Assembly (NCBI GenBank): GCA_003008705.1
Contig: PDUO01000001.1
Location: 496,001-560,000, forward strand
Direction: 5' to 3'
DNA from: Pezicula radicicola
Taxonomy: Eukaryota; Ascomycota; Leotiomycetes; Helotiales; Dermateaceae
DNA: 64,000 nt
Shown here: positions 12,247 to 25,539 of the stretch, piece by piece
How positions within the stretch are numbered: position 1 is the first letter of the stretch
Layout of the letters: every line of letters begins with the position of its first letter
Notes under the pieces: model-generated
Seen by the model: the letters and a program-made list of their open reading frames with translations, nothing else
The model's database searches: none
Told to the model about the DNA's origin: nothing
Program-made: the position numbers and the translations under genes

Positions 12247-15200
12247 TCACTTTGGCGATTTCTTTGTCTTTTCATCGATCCACTCTCGCATCTCATCATA
12301 ACGATAAGCAACCACCAAGGCCAATCCAGCCACGATAGCAGTAATTGGTAGAGCAATCGCCCAGAATAGCCACTGAGTGGTGTTTTGGTTGCGAATATCG
12401 ACAGTATTCATTCCCAAAAGACTCGCAACAAAGCTTAATGGCAGAAAGATGAGCGTTACGATCGTGAAGACAAAAATAGCCTTCCCGTGATCATCATCCA
12501 GAATCTCAATACTCATCTTGGTCTGTCCAACAAGACGGTCGACTTTCCGATTGACTTCCTCGTAGTCGTTAGTCTCCTTTGTGTTCGCTTCTCGAATTTT
12601 CTCAAGTAACGACTTTTCGATCCAGTACATCGATACTCGCGTCTCTGTTGTTACACGAAAGGATTGTGGATAGAGGCAGCTTTGAAAGTTGGACAGGACT
12701 TCCCACTGCTCATCAAGAGTGCTAACAAGGACGCTGATTTCCTCGGATAGGTATTGGAAGTCGCGCAGAAGTCGCTTCCGTGGACGCTGGCTGACTTGGT
12801 ATGCCTATAGGGCAGTGTTAACAAGGCCCATGAGGTCGTGGGTTTGGTTCAAATGAGAGAGTCGAGCTTACCAGTCTTTCTGCCCATTCTTTGTACACAT
12901 CAATGAGATCCCTGCAGTTGATACCGTCGTGTAAGTTGTTCATGACCATTGCCAGGATATACTCAGGTCCAACAGCCTCATAGCTGACACTCTGCGTGTA
13001 GTCCTCGAGCCGAATCATCTGAAGAAGATCAAGTTTTCCTTGAGACATATTGATCTCGGACCCAGTACCAAGAAACATCATATGCTCATAAGCCTTGATA
13101 TACTCCTTATCGTCCTCCGCTTCCCAGTGCGCGCTGAGCCAACGCTCGCTATTCTTTTCGACCAGCTCGAGGACATATGTGACATAAACCAATAGTATGA
13201 CGAGCCGCTGGAAAGACTCTACCAAAGCTTTGGGCAGACGGTATCGCGCTTGGTGAGCCTTGTCGTCTGTCGAAACTCCGTCTCTGATCTCTCGTGATTC
13301 CATTTGGAGTTCGAATAAATGCTGGCAGCATCTTTTCAGGACTTTGAGCTGCTCTGCGGCACATCGCTCAACACTAATGGACTCGACTTTCTTGATCCAA
13401 TGTGCCAATTCTGTGGTAGATGGGGCGCTATCTGAGGAGCTATCGTCTGATTTGAAATGGACTTGACGAAGATGCTCCAGAGCCTCAGTTTCGTATTTGT
13501 AGATATGGTTGGCTTTACATTTGTCGCAGCTCGAAAGTGCCTTAAGCGGGGCTTTAAGGTTGTGATATTTAAGGTAATCAGGATCGGCCTGGATATCCCG
13601 TATCATGAAGCCTGTCGAATCGTCGACTCGATATGAATTTTTAACCCCACGCATGAAATAATGAGTATGGGATTTGATGACCCGCTAAAGAAGTTAGAAA
13701 TAAGTATCTTCTAAACAACTTTCTAGACGCCTTGATTAACATACCTCGACTATGTTCTTCATTGCCCCATAGTATCTACCCGCAACAGGGCTAGGATAGT
13801 TGGCGGGTAGAAAAGCATCTAGAAGCTCACCCGAAATTTCGTAGAATTGTTTCAAAGTTTTGAGATAGTCAGGCTCTGCTGGACTTTGCTGCTTCGGTGT
13901 TGAGTCCAAATTAGCCGTTTCTACCTTGGGAGACTTGGCTGCTGCTGTCTCTGTAGATGCTGTCGTCTCTGGCTGTGTTGACGACTTTCCATTGACAGAT
14001 GTTCGGCTTGGCACATCTTTATTCGCTTGCTGTTTACTCTCAAGAAGCTTGAATACGGTATCTTGTCGTGTAGCCTCGGCAGTTGCCTGAAATAGACGAC
14101 TGTGATCATAGTATTGATCAGCTAATAAGTGGTCATGAACCCGCTCTAAAAGATCAACAATGCTGGATTCGTTCGCTTTTTGTGGCTCTGTCGTGCCATT
14201 GCCATCAGCATCATTGGATTTCGAGGGGGGTTTAATCGGCCACATGAGAATTGGGGGGACCGAAGGCTTGATGTCGGGGTTTACACGTGGTAACGACTTG
14301 GATTGTGGACGATTGTCTGATGATTTTGGCGGTTCTGATCCTTTGCCTGGGTCTCCCGCATTGCGAGCAGATGTTTTTGGAGGATCAACCCCGGGTTTCG
14401 ACTCCATATCTTCGTCTCGGGGGCCTTCGTTTTTCTTTGTCTCAGGAACGTAATAGATGTCTGGCGTCTTGTTCTTCGCTTGGTTGTTCCTTTTCGATTC
14501 GTTGACGACAACACCGCCTGCTGCGTAACGAGGCCCTGGACGTTGTCGTCTATTGACAATTGCTGGGGATGTGTCACGGGGACGCAAGACAATATCTCGC
14601 CCGAACTCGCGTTCGTATTTATCGTCCTTCTCAACATGACGAATAAGCCCGGAAGTTTCTCGCACCGGCTCACGTTCAAACGTATCGGTTGTATTGACAC
14701 GGCGAGTACGCTTGACAGGCTCCTTCGAAATCTTAATTGATTCTTGGCGGATTGGGGGTGAGAGTGAACGTTCACGACGTCGTAGGAGCGGTCGATCTCT
14801 CGAGCTTTCGGGACGAATAATAAGTGCCATATTATTTTTATCCCCAGTTTCCTTCCTTCTGACTATTGGTGGGGGTGGTTTTGTTCGATTCATGTCATCT
14901 GGACCGTCCCTCTTATCTCGGGTGTCGTCTTCATCCCCCCTCTTCGCCAACCTTGATGGGTTCCTCTGACCAGCGTAACTGTCCAGAGTATCTCGGGCAC
15001 GGATTGCTCTTCTAGCTATGCTCGGGCTCCGCCTGTCATGAGCATAATCTTCCGCCCTGTACCGACGACGATCTCTATCAGCCATATCATCCTCCAATTC
15101 AGTAGTGTCTTTGAAGCGAACGAAAATATCTACTATGGGGGACTTCTCAGCCTCGATAGCTCCAGACCATGATGGCGCTTTTAGCTTCTGTTCGTTCTTC

Positions 15201-17045
15201 AGAAAAAGGTTGCATTCATCAACAGAATAGCCATAACCTCTCAAACATTGTTCATGTATGAGATTAGTGAGTTCCTAAGCATACAAAATACATATTAGTA
15301 CTCGGAAATGCAAGTGTTATGGGCGATTCTGTACTTCAATTATAGATCAGAAAGTTCAACTTCTTGAAAAGCTGTTTAGGCTAGTGGTTGTGACAAGCTG
15401 AGGAGGAAAGTGGGATGGAGAATTTGTTGAGTTTATGAATTCCGAGTTTGAAATAAATATGCACTTACAAACCATGTTTTGCATTGATCCAAGGACAAAA
15501 AGAACAGCCTTTCGAAGGGATCTGTGACACGAATTGTAGAGGGGCCAGTCCGTATTGATGCGATCAGCTGCGCAATTTGTACCTTGTCGCCACGCATCGT
15601 TGCCAGCGGCACAGTAGAGTACGTTATCAACGTGTCTGGTTTTAGGAATCAGTTCATACCTTTAATATTTTGCAATGGCGAAGGCTTACCTGATCCTAAC
15701 ACAATCGCCCACATCTGTGATACATAAATTGTCTCATTACCTATAGGTGGTCGAAGTTTGCGTATGACTTGCTCCAAGTCTCTGGCCTTGGTCGACTCTA
15801 AATAGTAGAGAGTTTGGAGAAGTCCCCGGGCTGAGTGAACATGCACGCCATCTTTTTGCCGTTGAGGGGGGGCGCTCTGAAATGACAAGTATGGGAAGCA
15901 GACAAAAGTGCAGGTACGGTCGGGTTTATCCTCATCCCCAACGTCGCGAGCATCACACCGAAGGACGTTAGGTTGAAGGAAATAGCCATGGACGAAGGGC
16001 TTCTCTCTATCTTCCTGAAACTTGCGAAGCAAGCGGAGGGCAATTAATACATCGTCGCTATTCAATTCTTCCGTCTGGAGAAGGAGTTGCTAGTTGGGTA
16101 TCAGTGATTACTGATACGGCTGTGGGTATTCAACGTCACTCACCTGAAGGGTTTCGAAACTCATATGCTTATGTTCCAGGTGACTTTCAATCTTAGTATA
16201 CCCGGAGTTTGAGTAAGAACAGAGAGCACTTACATCCAACGGAGATGTCCAGGTTCGCTCGGGGAACTTTTCAAACCTGTAGTCAACACCACAGTTTCTC
16301 CACCAGAGTCCCCAGTGTATCTCCGCGAAGTTTCTATTGACACTGTCTCTGATTCATTAATGGCTGGAGTCGTGGTAGGGCGAGAAGTTTTGTGAACTTT
16401 GCTATCAAGTGACAGCAGCGGCACATCGAATTTGAGACTCCGACCTTCTGCATCTTCTGGTGGGTCGTATCTCGATACTTCACGCTCATAGTACCTTTCA
16501 CGTTCAACCCTTATCGGACTCGGTGATCTGTAATAATCGCGCTCACGCTCATAATAATCACGCTCTTCAACCCTTACCGGACTAGGTGATCTGTAATAGT
16601 CACGCCCACGCTCATAAACCCGACGAGGTTCAGTCCTCCTTATGGGACTAGGCGAGCTGTAATAAACCCGGCGAGTATCAGCTCCAGCGTAACGATCATA
16701 GTCACGGGCACGTGAGCGATCATAATAAGGAGATTCATCCCTATAAGTGGCACGCCTCGAGTGACGATACTCAATTTGTTCAGGGGAGGCGACACGTCGT
16801 GGTGGTGAAGGTGTACGGTAGCCCTCATCAGTAACATTTCGACCGGGGCGAGGCGGTGTCGAAGGTCTAACACGAATAGACTCGCGACGAGCCTCTTGGG
16901 CCGGACGCTCGCTTTCATGTTGTGCCGTGCTATTATTCTCAATGATTGCTTCGGTTGTCCTGGCTTCTGGAATCCACTGATCGGCTCGGCCCATCCTATC
17001 CGCCGTTGCAGACGACTCGTCGCGAGGCTGGTTAATGTCTGCCAT
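12247..17045 (-). CDS. Giant CorA-like Mg2+/divalent cation transporter with R/S-rich head
   Basis: The C-terminus is a CorA-type metal transporter. A long helical region (WEVLSNFQSCLYPQ onward) leads to two membrane segments. The first ends in the diagnostic GMN motif (LLGMNTVD) and the second is WLFWAIALPITAIVAGLALVV. Exons are about 17045-16234 (containing one small unresolved intron or frame change near 16.29-16.33 kb), 16191-16144, 16089-15690, 15635-15469, 15274-13745, 13684-12872 and 12804-12247. All but the first join exactly in frame, giving about 1,420 aa, far longer than bacterial CorA (~320 aa). The head carries repeated DYYRSPSP units and other charged, disordered sequence. A C-x2-C...H-x4-H segment (SSCDKCKANHIYKY...LRQVH) occurs before the core. 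Long fungal CorA-like proteins with disordered heads are known; the metal specificity here is unknown. Confidence 0.85.
16500..16680 (-). repeat. In-gene RDYYRSPSP-type repeats
   Basis: Within the first exon of the CorA-like gene, imperfect repeats of about 50-60 bp encode blocks of the form RDYYRSPSPVRVEERDYY. They occur three to four times, together with a diverged upstream VYYSSPSPIRR block. The repeats look like SR-type phosphorylation-prone low-complexity sequence. Repeat expansion is the likely origin. Confidence 0.8.
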
Positions 17046-17841
17046 GAGTCTACAGATGTAGTATAGGACAACAACGCTGATACAAGGTATTGAAAAGCAT
17101 GCGTAGCGAAGGAATTGAGAAACAGGTCGTTAAGGAGAGGCTGAAAATCTCATCTTAGATTTCTCACGCTAAACTATATTTACTTAGAGGTGGCATACTT
17201 TGGGGGCCATTATGTTGTGTAACATTCACATCCACTAATCACCTCAAGCACTTACAATCCACAATCCACATTTTGAGAGCAACTGTGACATGCAGTCAAG
17301 CACCTCAATATCTATGTAACCCACCTGATCTCATTCACAGAGCTACAAATATTACCACTCCACTCCACTACATACATAACTACCTACCTACGTAACTAAC
17401 AAAACTAAAATAAAATAAGAGGTATCCTCTAAAAAGTAGTGCACCGCTCGCTCGCTCTTAATCATAATCATACAAAAAACATAATACCTCTCAAAAACCC
17501 TCCCTTCAATCCAATTCATTCCAGTCAAATCAACAATTGAGACAAAAAGCCCCGCTTCCTCTTCCTTCAATGCTGTACGCAGAATAAACAATTGACAAAA
17601 AGGAAATGGGTCCACAGGCGGGAGTGTTTCTTCCCAGAAGATTAACAATACAAATACAACGAATACCAATGACATGGCCATCCCATCATCACAGATAGAT
17701 TGGTAGCCAGTCCTTTTTCTTTTTGTCCCCATAAACTGAAAAAACGTGGGTATCATTCGTCAACACTTTCCTCACATATAAAAATCAAAACCTGTATGCA
17801 CTTCCTCCTCTTTGCCTGGTACATCATGGTCAGACCTGTTT
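17046..17841. other. Intergenic region (about 0.8 kb)
   Basis: No gene is seen. The region upstream of 17045 should hold the CorA-like gene's promoter. The 17.2-17.75 kb part is pyrimidine-rich with CACTCCACTACA-like runs and is the 3' flank of the next gene. Confidence 0.5.
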
Positions 17842-19901
17842 TTAGAAGTTCACACTTTGTTGTGCGGCTCCGTTCGCTGGCTTCATCGTCATCTGAGATA
17901 AACTGAGTGTTCTTGGTGGCGTGTCCACTGCACTCTTCGTTGCGCCTGCACTGTTCATTGCGGAAAAGCCGAATACCTCATCACCGAACTGACCCTGCTC
18001 CTCGCGCGGTGTCCGAAATTCTTCATTGCCATAACGTCCTTCTTCATCACTACTGTCATCCTGCTCGAAACTCGAGAAATCACCGGCACCGCCTACAGTC
18101 CCAGACAGAGGATCTGCTGCCTGTATCGACCCAGAGGTCGGGTAAGCCCCTGGACCCTTGGCTTGCATGGCTAGGATTTGCTGCTGGAGGTTTTGGACCA
18201 CACCTTCAAGGTTCTGGCGCGCTGCTTGCTCGGCTATAATCATGTTATTGAGGACTGCGTAGTGCTCCATGGTCAAGTGGTTATTTTTAGGTAAAGGAGG
18301 AGAGCTGGGAACGCCGCGAATGGTCGTTGATGTAGAAAGCGGCCGGGCAGTATCTTTCGAGGCTGTGTTTGGAGCGGTTGTTAGAAAGCTGGGCGGCGAA
18401 GATGCTTCTTCATCGAATGAGCGATTGTAAGAGTTACTTGTTGACGTTGTGGAAGGACGGCTATCGTAAATAGATGGATGGCCCTGGCTGCTACTGCCAT
18501 ATACAGTGGAACCCTGGAGCTGCTGAGCTTGGTGCTTTGGTAAGGAAATTTCTGTATTTCCAGTTCCGCCCCTGCTGCTTGGTGCCTTTCGTGAGTTCCT
18601 TCTAGGCGGATCCTGGAGCTGCAGCTGGCCCCCCTGTGTGCGGTGGTGTAGTTGAGAAACAAACTTCTGCATCTGAAGCATCCGCTCCTCAAGCCTTGAT
18701 ACACGTGTTTCCAGATTGGCAGCATGAGTAATCTTCATACCTGCCATCTCGCCCATGGGACCAAAATTAAACGGCTGTGGAGGTTCTTGGGGTTCACTTG
18801 GCTGTGGAATCTCTGGGGGATCCATAATGAGGAGCTCTTCAGTGTCCGGTTTATTTGATGACATTGGAGATAACGCCCCCGGATCGTAACTGGATCTCCA
18901 GTACCGAATTTCATCACTGCGACGCCTCAAACCATTTGCCGAGGTAACAAGTTCGCGTAAATGACCGAGACTCCTGCTTCGTCTGTTTGGATGACTTCCC
19001 TTTGTAACAGCATATCCGATAGCATCTGCATCTTCATCTTCAATGACCTTACTAGCCCTAGCATGGCTGCTTGCTGGCCGTGGGGAAAGCCCGTGCCAAT
19101 CCACGTATCCCGGTGTTTTGGTCGGCGTATATAATCTACTCGGTGTGGTAGCCCTCCTAGGTCTTGTATAACCCTCTGTTGATTGTACCCCACTGTCTCT
19201 TTCGATCTCTGATTCCTGTAGGGGAAAGGAAGTGTTGGCTGGACCTGGAGAATGTGAACGCAGCGCCCTGTTGAACTCATTGATCGGTAGGGAAGCCGAG
19301 CGTTTGGGAGAAAATGAGGCATCTTTGGGGCTTCTGCTAAGAGCATTGGGAACCTAGACCAACTCAGTAAATGGAAACTCGCACCGCGAATTTGGAAACG
19401 TACACTGTGATGTTGTCCACGTACGCCATTTGTATTTGACCCATTAGCGTCCGAGGCAGTACTTTTCCGCTTCTTCCCAAACAGTTTTCCAAGGGCAGTT
19501 CTTAACGATGATTTCTTCCTTTGCGGTGGGGGTCCTTCAATTGTTGTCTCATTATTGCTTATCGCAGAACTTCTTAAATTGCTCGGCTGATGTGTGCGGC
19601 GCATAGTACCAGCAGGTGCTTCATAGGAAGCGCGAGGAGAAGAATTGGTAGCAGACACATCTCGATGAAAAGAGCTTTCAGCTCGTCCTGACCCCATAGA
19701 AGCTCTCACGGGCATGGAGAGCTGATGATCGATCTCATCGGTACCCAGCGGCGTAGCAATTCCAGTGCCTGGCGACCTGATGGGAAACTCGTCATCCTCT
19801 ATTGGTATTGGCGCAGAGATCTTGCCTCGGATGGAGGATCCTGTATTTGCGCGCCCTGGTAGGCCCTCGGACTTGCGCTTCTGTCCCTTGGATTTACTCA
19901 T
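17842..19901 (-). CDS. Coiled-coil, disordered protein of unknown function (669 aa)
   Basis: I do not recognise a family. There are two exons, 19901-19404 and 19353-17842, with a 50-bp intron (donor GTACGT, acceptor TCTAG). They join in phase 0 to 669 aa. The N-terminus is basic (MSKSKGQKRKSEG) and followed by Ser/Thr/Pro-rich disordered sequence. A short basic LRTALGKLFGKKRKS patch near residue 140-155 could be an amphipathic membrane or nuclear-localisation element. A predicted coiled coil (LETRVSRLEERMLQMQKFVSQLH) lies near residue 400. A second helical Gln-rich stretch (NNMIIAEQAARQNLEGVVQNLQQQ) lies near 560, and the C-terminus is acidic then polar. The pattern suits a cytoskeletal, polarity or scaffold protein, but that is inference. 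Confidence 0.75.
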
Positions 19902-22424
19902 GATGGCAGCGCTGGTAAGAAACGAGAAGGGTGCTGTGACTCTCTACTTCTCTGCACAACCCTCTCCAACAGAACGTAGTGGACGAAAGAAGGATGCTGG
20001 GACCACATGCATCTCAAGAAAATGATGGCCGGAGGGGAAGTGGTGCGAACTGTGCGTACATACAATACATACAATACAGCTCATGCTATGGCGCATATAT
20101 ATAGGTAGTGGTGTTCATATCCATTATGGCCGGCCACGAAAATCCAAGAAAGTCCCCAGTGAGAGCAATAATGGAGTCTATGCGAGGGCGCATCACCGTA
20201 TCATATACTTTATTCTGCAACCCTTCTCCTGTGCGCGACTGAGCAGGGAAAGTCCTATGAAACAGCTGAGGAGACATGTCGGTGCTAAAATAGATAGAAG
20301 AACGACGGGGGTGTTGTAGGGGCTGTATTGGCTTACAGGACCATCATTGTTGATGAACGACTGACTGACCCTGGGCGCGGAAGGGACCAGATCCTAGGAA
20401 GTCCCCAGCGGGGTGCGCTACTGTAGTCGCGTGTAGCTAAGTACCGCTACGGTTAGTGGCGACTAGCTATCAACACTGCCAAGGACGGAGCAGGAGTCCA
20501 GGAGACCAGGAGGTCCAGGGAGATAGCCATTTACAGGCGCCCGACAGAGCCTACAGAGGGCCCTACGAATGATGAGACCCTTGCTGAGCCGCATTGAGAA
20601 AGCACCTCACGCCAAAATGACACTCTATTTGGACCGTTGTGAATGACGAGGTTTACCCCACGGTGAGTAGAGATCTCCGGCGTAGGCACTCAACATTCAA
20701 CAACAGCGCCGACACAACTTAGTTACAAGCTTCACGGGTGAAGAGAGAGTGGCCCTGGCGGTCCTTCATTCGAAACCAGATATCCACCAGAAGGAGGACG
20801 GAGACGAAATACCCCTCTCGTCCGTTCTTTACAGTACAGTAACGGTAAAAGTACGCAGTAGTGGAACCGTAGTGAACTGTGAACATCGACTACCGCACAC
20901 AAAGATTGGTAACGAGAGCAATCATCTGGCCGTCAGTTTAGTTGGCGCGGGGGGGCCTGGGTCAGATCAACAGCCGCACTACCGTACCGAATAGACCGAG
21001 ACGACGCCTGTCAAGTTCTCGAAAGAATGATTAAAACTGGTAGTAGTAATAAACAAATATACAGTACAAGAAAATCCTGTCCACTTTTCTCAATCTCGCC
21101 TCACCTCACCTACAGCAGAGAGGTACTGACTGCACCCCGTCGCATTACGAGTACATGGTAGTCGTTTATTATCGAGTGTCCGTATCGAGCAAGAAAAGCC
21201 ACCTAACTTCCAAGCGCACCCCTCCCTACTGTAACGTGCGCGCGCCAAATTGCATGAGATATGCATGTGGTCATCTGCATTGTGGTAGGCCAAGACATAA
21301 CCAGACCAGACTCCAAATCAAATAGCCAGAGACAGTCGTTGTTGATGCAATCTCTAAATTAACATACTTTGTGGATTCATGGAGTGTGCATATGCGCCAC
21401 CGAAGAAGCAATGTGTGCATATCTCCATGGTCTCCTTCAATGCAAGAACGAGTGTGCGGTAAAAGCGCATGAAACCAAGTCCGGTTAAGAGTCAATACGA
21501 GTGGTGGTGCTGCGTTGCAGAGTGAGGGAATGAGGGAGTGAGGAGTGAGCACACACGCTGCTGCATAACAATGTGCTTGGACCAGATCTCCAGTCAAGTC
21601 ACCTCCGAAAGGTTAAAAGGGCCGCCAATAGACGTTCGCACAAGGCCAAGTTCGTGCCATCTACTATTCTTAGGGAGGTCGTCGTTGCTCAATATCACAG
21701 CATGATTCGACCTACACAAACACGCACTTATTTCCATTTGTTCTTCTCGTGGCACCAATGGGCGAATGTCTTGGACGGTTCAGGGTCCTCAGTTCCGACT
21801 ACTTGATAGGTCCTTGGTTACTCGCACTTAGTAGTGCCATGCCTTTCAACATCCATATTGACCACTGAAGAAGTCTGCATCACTGAGACTTTCGTACTGT
21901 GCTTCGTTCAGTACTACGCCGCCGGCTAAACTATCTATCCTAAGTATCCTTTCTTCTTCCTGGCACGCGATCGGCTGCGCTTCACCACTTCTCCAAATTC
22001 TGAAACGACTGGGATGAGTCGTCATATTCGTCTGATGCACACCCCCTGGCTCACGCGTGGCTCAAATTCCTCCGCCGACCAGCCAGACACGAACCAAAGT
22101 TCACCAGTCCACCTCTCTGCAGCTTCGCTCGGCTGCGATATCCCTCCCGCCATCACGACAACCAAACAGTCTAAGTAATACAGTAATCATGAATCCTCGA
22201 GTTAAAGATAAACCACAAGGTTCACATCCCAAGCCCACTAAAAAAAACAATGCCATAACATGCCAAATATCATTCCTACCAGTTTCCAGGATATCCGGGG
22301 TACTAGTCCTGTCATACTCGAGGACTTTACCCTTTTGCAACCCGGTACGCTACTGCACTTTGGCCTAATTCTGATACTTGGGAAGTTGGGTTTGTACCGG
22401 TACTCCGTACAGCTGGCTTCGGCG
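19902..22424. other. Intergenic region (about 2.5 kb)
   Basis: No coding sequence can be supported. A possible TATA-like run (CATATATATAGG) lies near 20.09 kb, about 190 bp upstream of the 669-aa protein's start. TACAGTAC motifs occur at about 20,830 (overlapping doublet) and 21,060. Small open frames here are unconvincing. Confidence 0.5.
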
Positions 22425-24861
22425 ATCATTGCGCATTCAGAGAAGCCGCAGAAGGATATCTCAGATCGGAGTTGTCTTCGAGAAAGGTCATCCAACGTTT
22501 GAGGAATTTGCTACCTCTACCACGATCATCATACATTCCGTGTTAGCATAACGTCTCAGTCCAACATCAGTGCAAAGAAGCCTCTGCAAAGGTGAAATTG
22601 TGCAAAGGGAGATCTTAGTCCGAACTTACGCTGCTACTGTTTCCGAGTCTCCAATGATGGTCAAAGAGCGCCGTGGTCGGGTCATGGCGACGTTGAGCCG
22701 CCTTTTTTCCCCGAGGAACCCAACTTCTTTTTCTGCGTTACTTCGAACAAGGCTGACAATGATGGCTTCCTTTTCTCGTCCTTGGAAACCGTCAACGCTG
22801 CCGAGCTCGATTCCCGGGAAAGCTTCTTTCATAGACCGAGACATGAGAGCAAGCTGTGAAAGATTAGCCGTCTTCTGGTGCTCGGATGTGTTTGTGTATC
22901 TTTTTTTTAAGACTTCACGAGACCGGGAGAATTACTCGCGGATACTCACCTGAGCATTGTAGGGAGTCACAATAGCAATGTCCTCCGGCTTCACGCCTGC
23001 GTCAACCTAGTTAATGTCAGCGGGGAATTCATGTGCATGACTCAACTTGAGGCTGTACCAAGTTTTGTACGTGGTGCTTCACAAGAACTGCTTCCATCTC
23101 GTTGCTCTTACTCTCCCCCATCATTCCCTTCCCACCTTTCTTATCAGCCTCTTCCTCCTCGCTTTTCTCCGGAAAATCTCCGCCTTGGGTATCAAAGAAG
23201 ATCAGAGGTTCAATAGTGTCCTCGGTCTCCTTAACCTCATACGGCAAATCCTTGAACAATCTGGCCTTGACAGCTTCCGCTGCCACGAGCTTTCCATCAT
23301 AAAGTTCGTCCGAAGGGAAACGCATGATGTTTTCGTGCATGCGGTATTGGGTTGTCAACATCCTCTTGATGGCAGGACCATGAATCTTCAATAACCTGTC
23401 GAACAAGGTAGTCTCTAACGTCATGCCCTTCACGATTCCTTCCATTTCTGTTGTCTTTGGCTTCGTCTTGGAATTTAGTGACTTGATCGTTGGTGGCAAC
23501 TGCAAGTGATCACCAGCCAAAACAAGCTTCGTTGCTCTAGTCCAAAGCAGAGGGACCCAACACTGAGCCTCCAAGGCCTGACTAGCCTCATCAATGATAA
23601 CAACGTCGAACTCTTCATCCTTCAACTGAAAACCACCAGCACCATGTAGAGTAGCCAGAACAACTTTACTTCCTCTCACTAGAGTACCCACACATTTTCT
23701 CTCTCTTTCTCGAAACTCTTTCCGTAACTCTTTGAGATCGCCATAGATTGCTTTCCGCTCTTTATCGCTCTTGGATTTCCTGACTGATGCTTGCTTGGCA
23801 TCCATTTCCTTCCTAACATCTTTAACAATCGCAGCTGCGTCGGAAGTCTGGGTAAGGACGTCGAGGGAGTGATTGAGTACAGATGGGAGTAACCTTGCCG
23901 GGTGACCTAGCCGTACAATTGGTATCTTGTGGGGAGAAAGCCGTTCGACGATATTGTCAACTGATATATTCGAGGGCCCACAAACTAAGACGCGTAGCTT
24001 TTGCTTAAGCATTTGCAATATCAATTCAATCAACGTATGAGTTTTACCAGTCTACCACAGAAAGTTAGCGAAACAAGTAGATCCAAGACTGTGACAACTC
24101 ACTCCCGGTGGTCCATGAATCAGAGCAATCTCCCGTGATGCCAACGCAAACTTGATAGCATCTTTCTGTGACTCGTTGAGACTCGGATCAACCCAGTCTA
24201 CCTCAGGTCCCGTTCCATTTTCAGGTACAGGAGACGAAGAGGTCAAACCAAACAAGACCCGTACAAAGCTTGAATACTCGTCAGGCTTCATCTTTAGCAG
24301 CTTATTCATATTCTGGTTCATCCTGCCCAAATGTTAGCCAACCAGCATTCTGAAATAACAGAAAGAAAAAGCAACAAACCTCTTATAAGTAACATCATTA
24401 GCCAACTTAACCAACCAAATCCTCTTCGCCGCCAAAATCCCCTCTTCCTCCTCCCTCTCAAGCGCAACCCAAACACCAGACCTCCCAACCTTAGTAACAA
24501 CACCTCTCCCCCCCTTCCTCTCCAACTCCCTAACCTCCCTCTTCTTAGCACTCCCAGCCGGCTGATCAGCAACCAAAACAATATCACCAACACGAATCCC
24601 ATGTTCCGGTAAATCACCCTCACCACTCTTACTAGTAGCTGAATCTTGTCCCAGTTCTATAACAGTCTTGCCGCCTAATCCTGTACGTTGAGAATTGAGC
24701 GTCAGGTTTGTAATGGCTAGACCGGCTCTTTGGAGGGAGGTTGGTGATGTATTGCTGATTAGGGATGAGGTCTCTTGGAGTTCTGATTGTAGTTCTGCTT
24801 CTAGGAGGGATAGTTGGGTTGTTGCGAAGGCTGATACGTCTATTGCGCCTTTGGGTGCCAT
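22425..24861 (-). CDS. HCS1: SF1 DNA helicase, Hcs1/IGHMBP2 type
   Basis: This is a superfamily 1B helicase like yeast Hcs1 (DNA polymerase alpha-associated helicase A) and human IGHMBP2/SMUBP-2. An N-terminal beta-barrel region precedes the helicase core. Visible motifs, in order: Q-like [13 protein letters not shown], Walker A GPPG^TGKT (split by an intron), motif [12 protein letters not shown], motif [16 protein letters not shown], motif [13 protein letters not shown], motif [13 protein letters not shown] and motif [13 protein letters not shown]. Exons are approximately 24861-24379, 24333-24106, 24049-23034, 23009-22951, 22859-22625 and a short last exon of about 22515-22425 ending [12 protein letters not shown]. 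The start is the first ATG (MAPKGAIDV). The length, near 680-700 aa, fits Hcs1. Exon edges were not all verified. Confidence 0.92.
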
Positions 24862-25539
24862 ATTTGCGGTAGGAAGGTCGGCTCCTCCACGAGTGATAGG
24901 GTGGGTATTGGAATTGCGGTAAATTAAATCGCTGAAGTGTTAAATCCTAATATAGGAGTTATCCTTGAACGGTTTGTTGGTTGTTGTCGTTGTCGTTATA
25001 ATTGTCATGTGAGTCACGAGGTTGTTGATTGTGGGAGAAGCTGCAATGCAATGCAGCTTGAAGCGACGAAATTCGCGATGTCGATGGTTGGCAACAACAA
25101 CAGGCAGGAGCGAATTCTGCCGTTTTTTATGTAACTTAAAGTTAGCTGACGTGTGATAAAGCTGCAATCTTGGCCTCTGCAGAAATTAATGGAGCCTCTC
25201 CTTCTGCTTTCGATTGGCTTGAGCTACTGAAGCTACCTAAGGTAGTAGTAGGTCAGTGAATTGACTTTAGCCTGGATAAGGCATGGCGTTCAACTCAGAA
25301 ACAAGAGCTGTTTGTACAAATGTATACATTTAAATATTTACTACTATGGTCCTGCTTGGATATCTGATATACATGGCTTCAACTGGCACTAGCTTCTTAA
25401 TATTTTCCAGCACACTACTTACAACTCCAAATGCAGGCACTAGACCTATGTTCCAATATATCCCAATGCTATATAGACCGCTAGACAAACGCCAGCCAAA
25501 CGCTCAAATACATCCGCACAAGGTCGAGGTATATATATA
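24862..25539. other. Intergenic region (helicase promoter / DUF202 3' flank)
   Basis: No gene is seen. It contains the upstream region of the helicase and a GTTGTTGTCGTTGTCG-like low-complexity patch near 24.97 kb, and it becomes AT-rich towards 25.4 kb. Confidence 0.5.

Noticed and set aside
14160..14969. Several plus-strand open frames over the CorA-like gene
   Set aside because: Antisense shadows of a strongly supported minus-strand exon.
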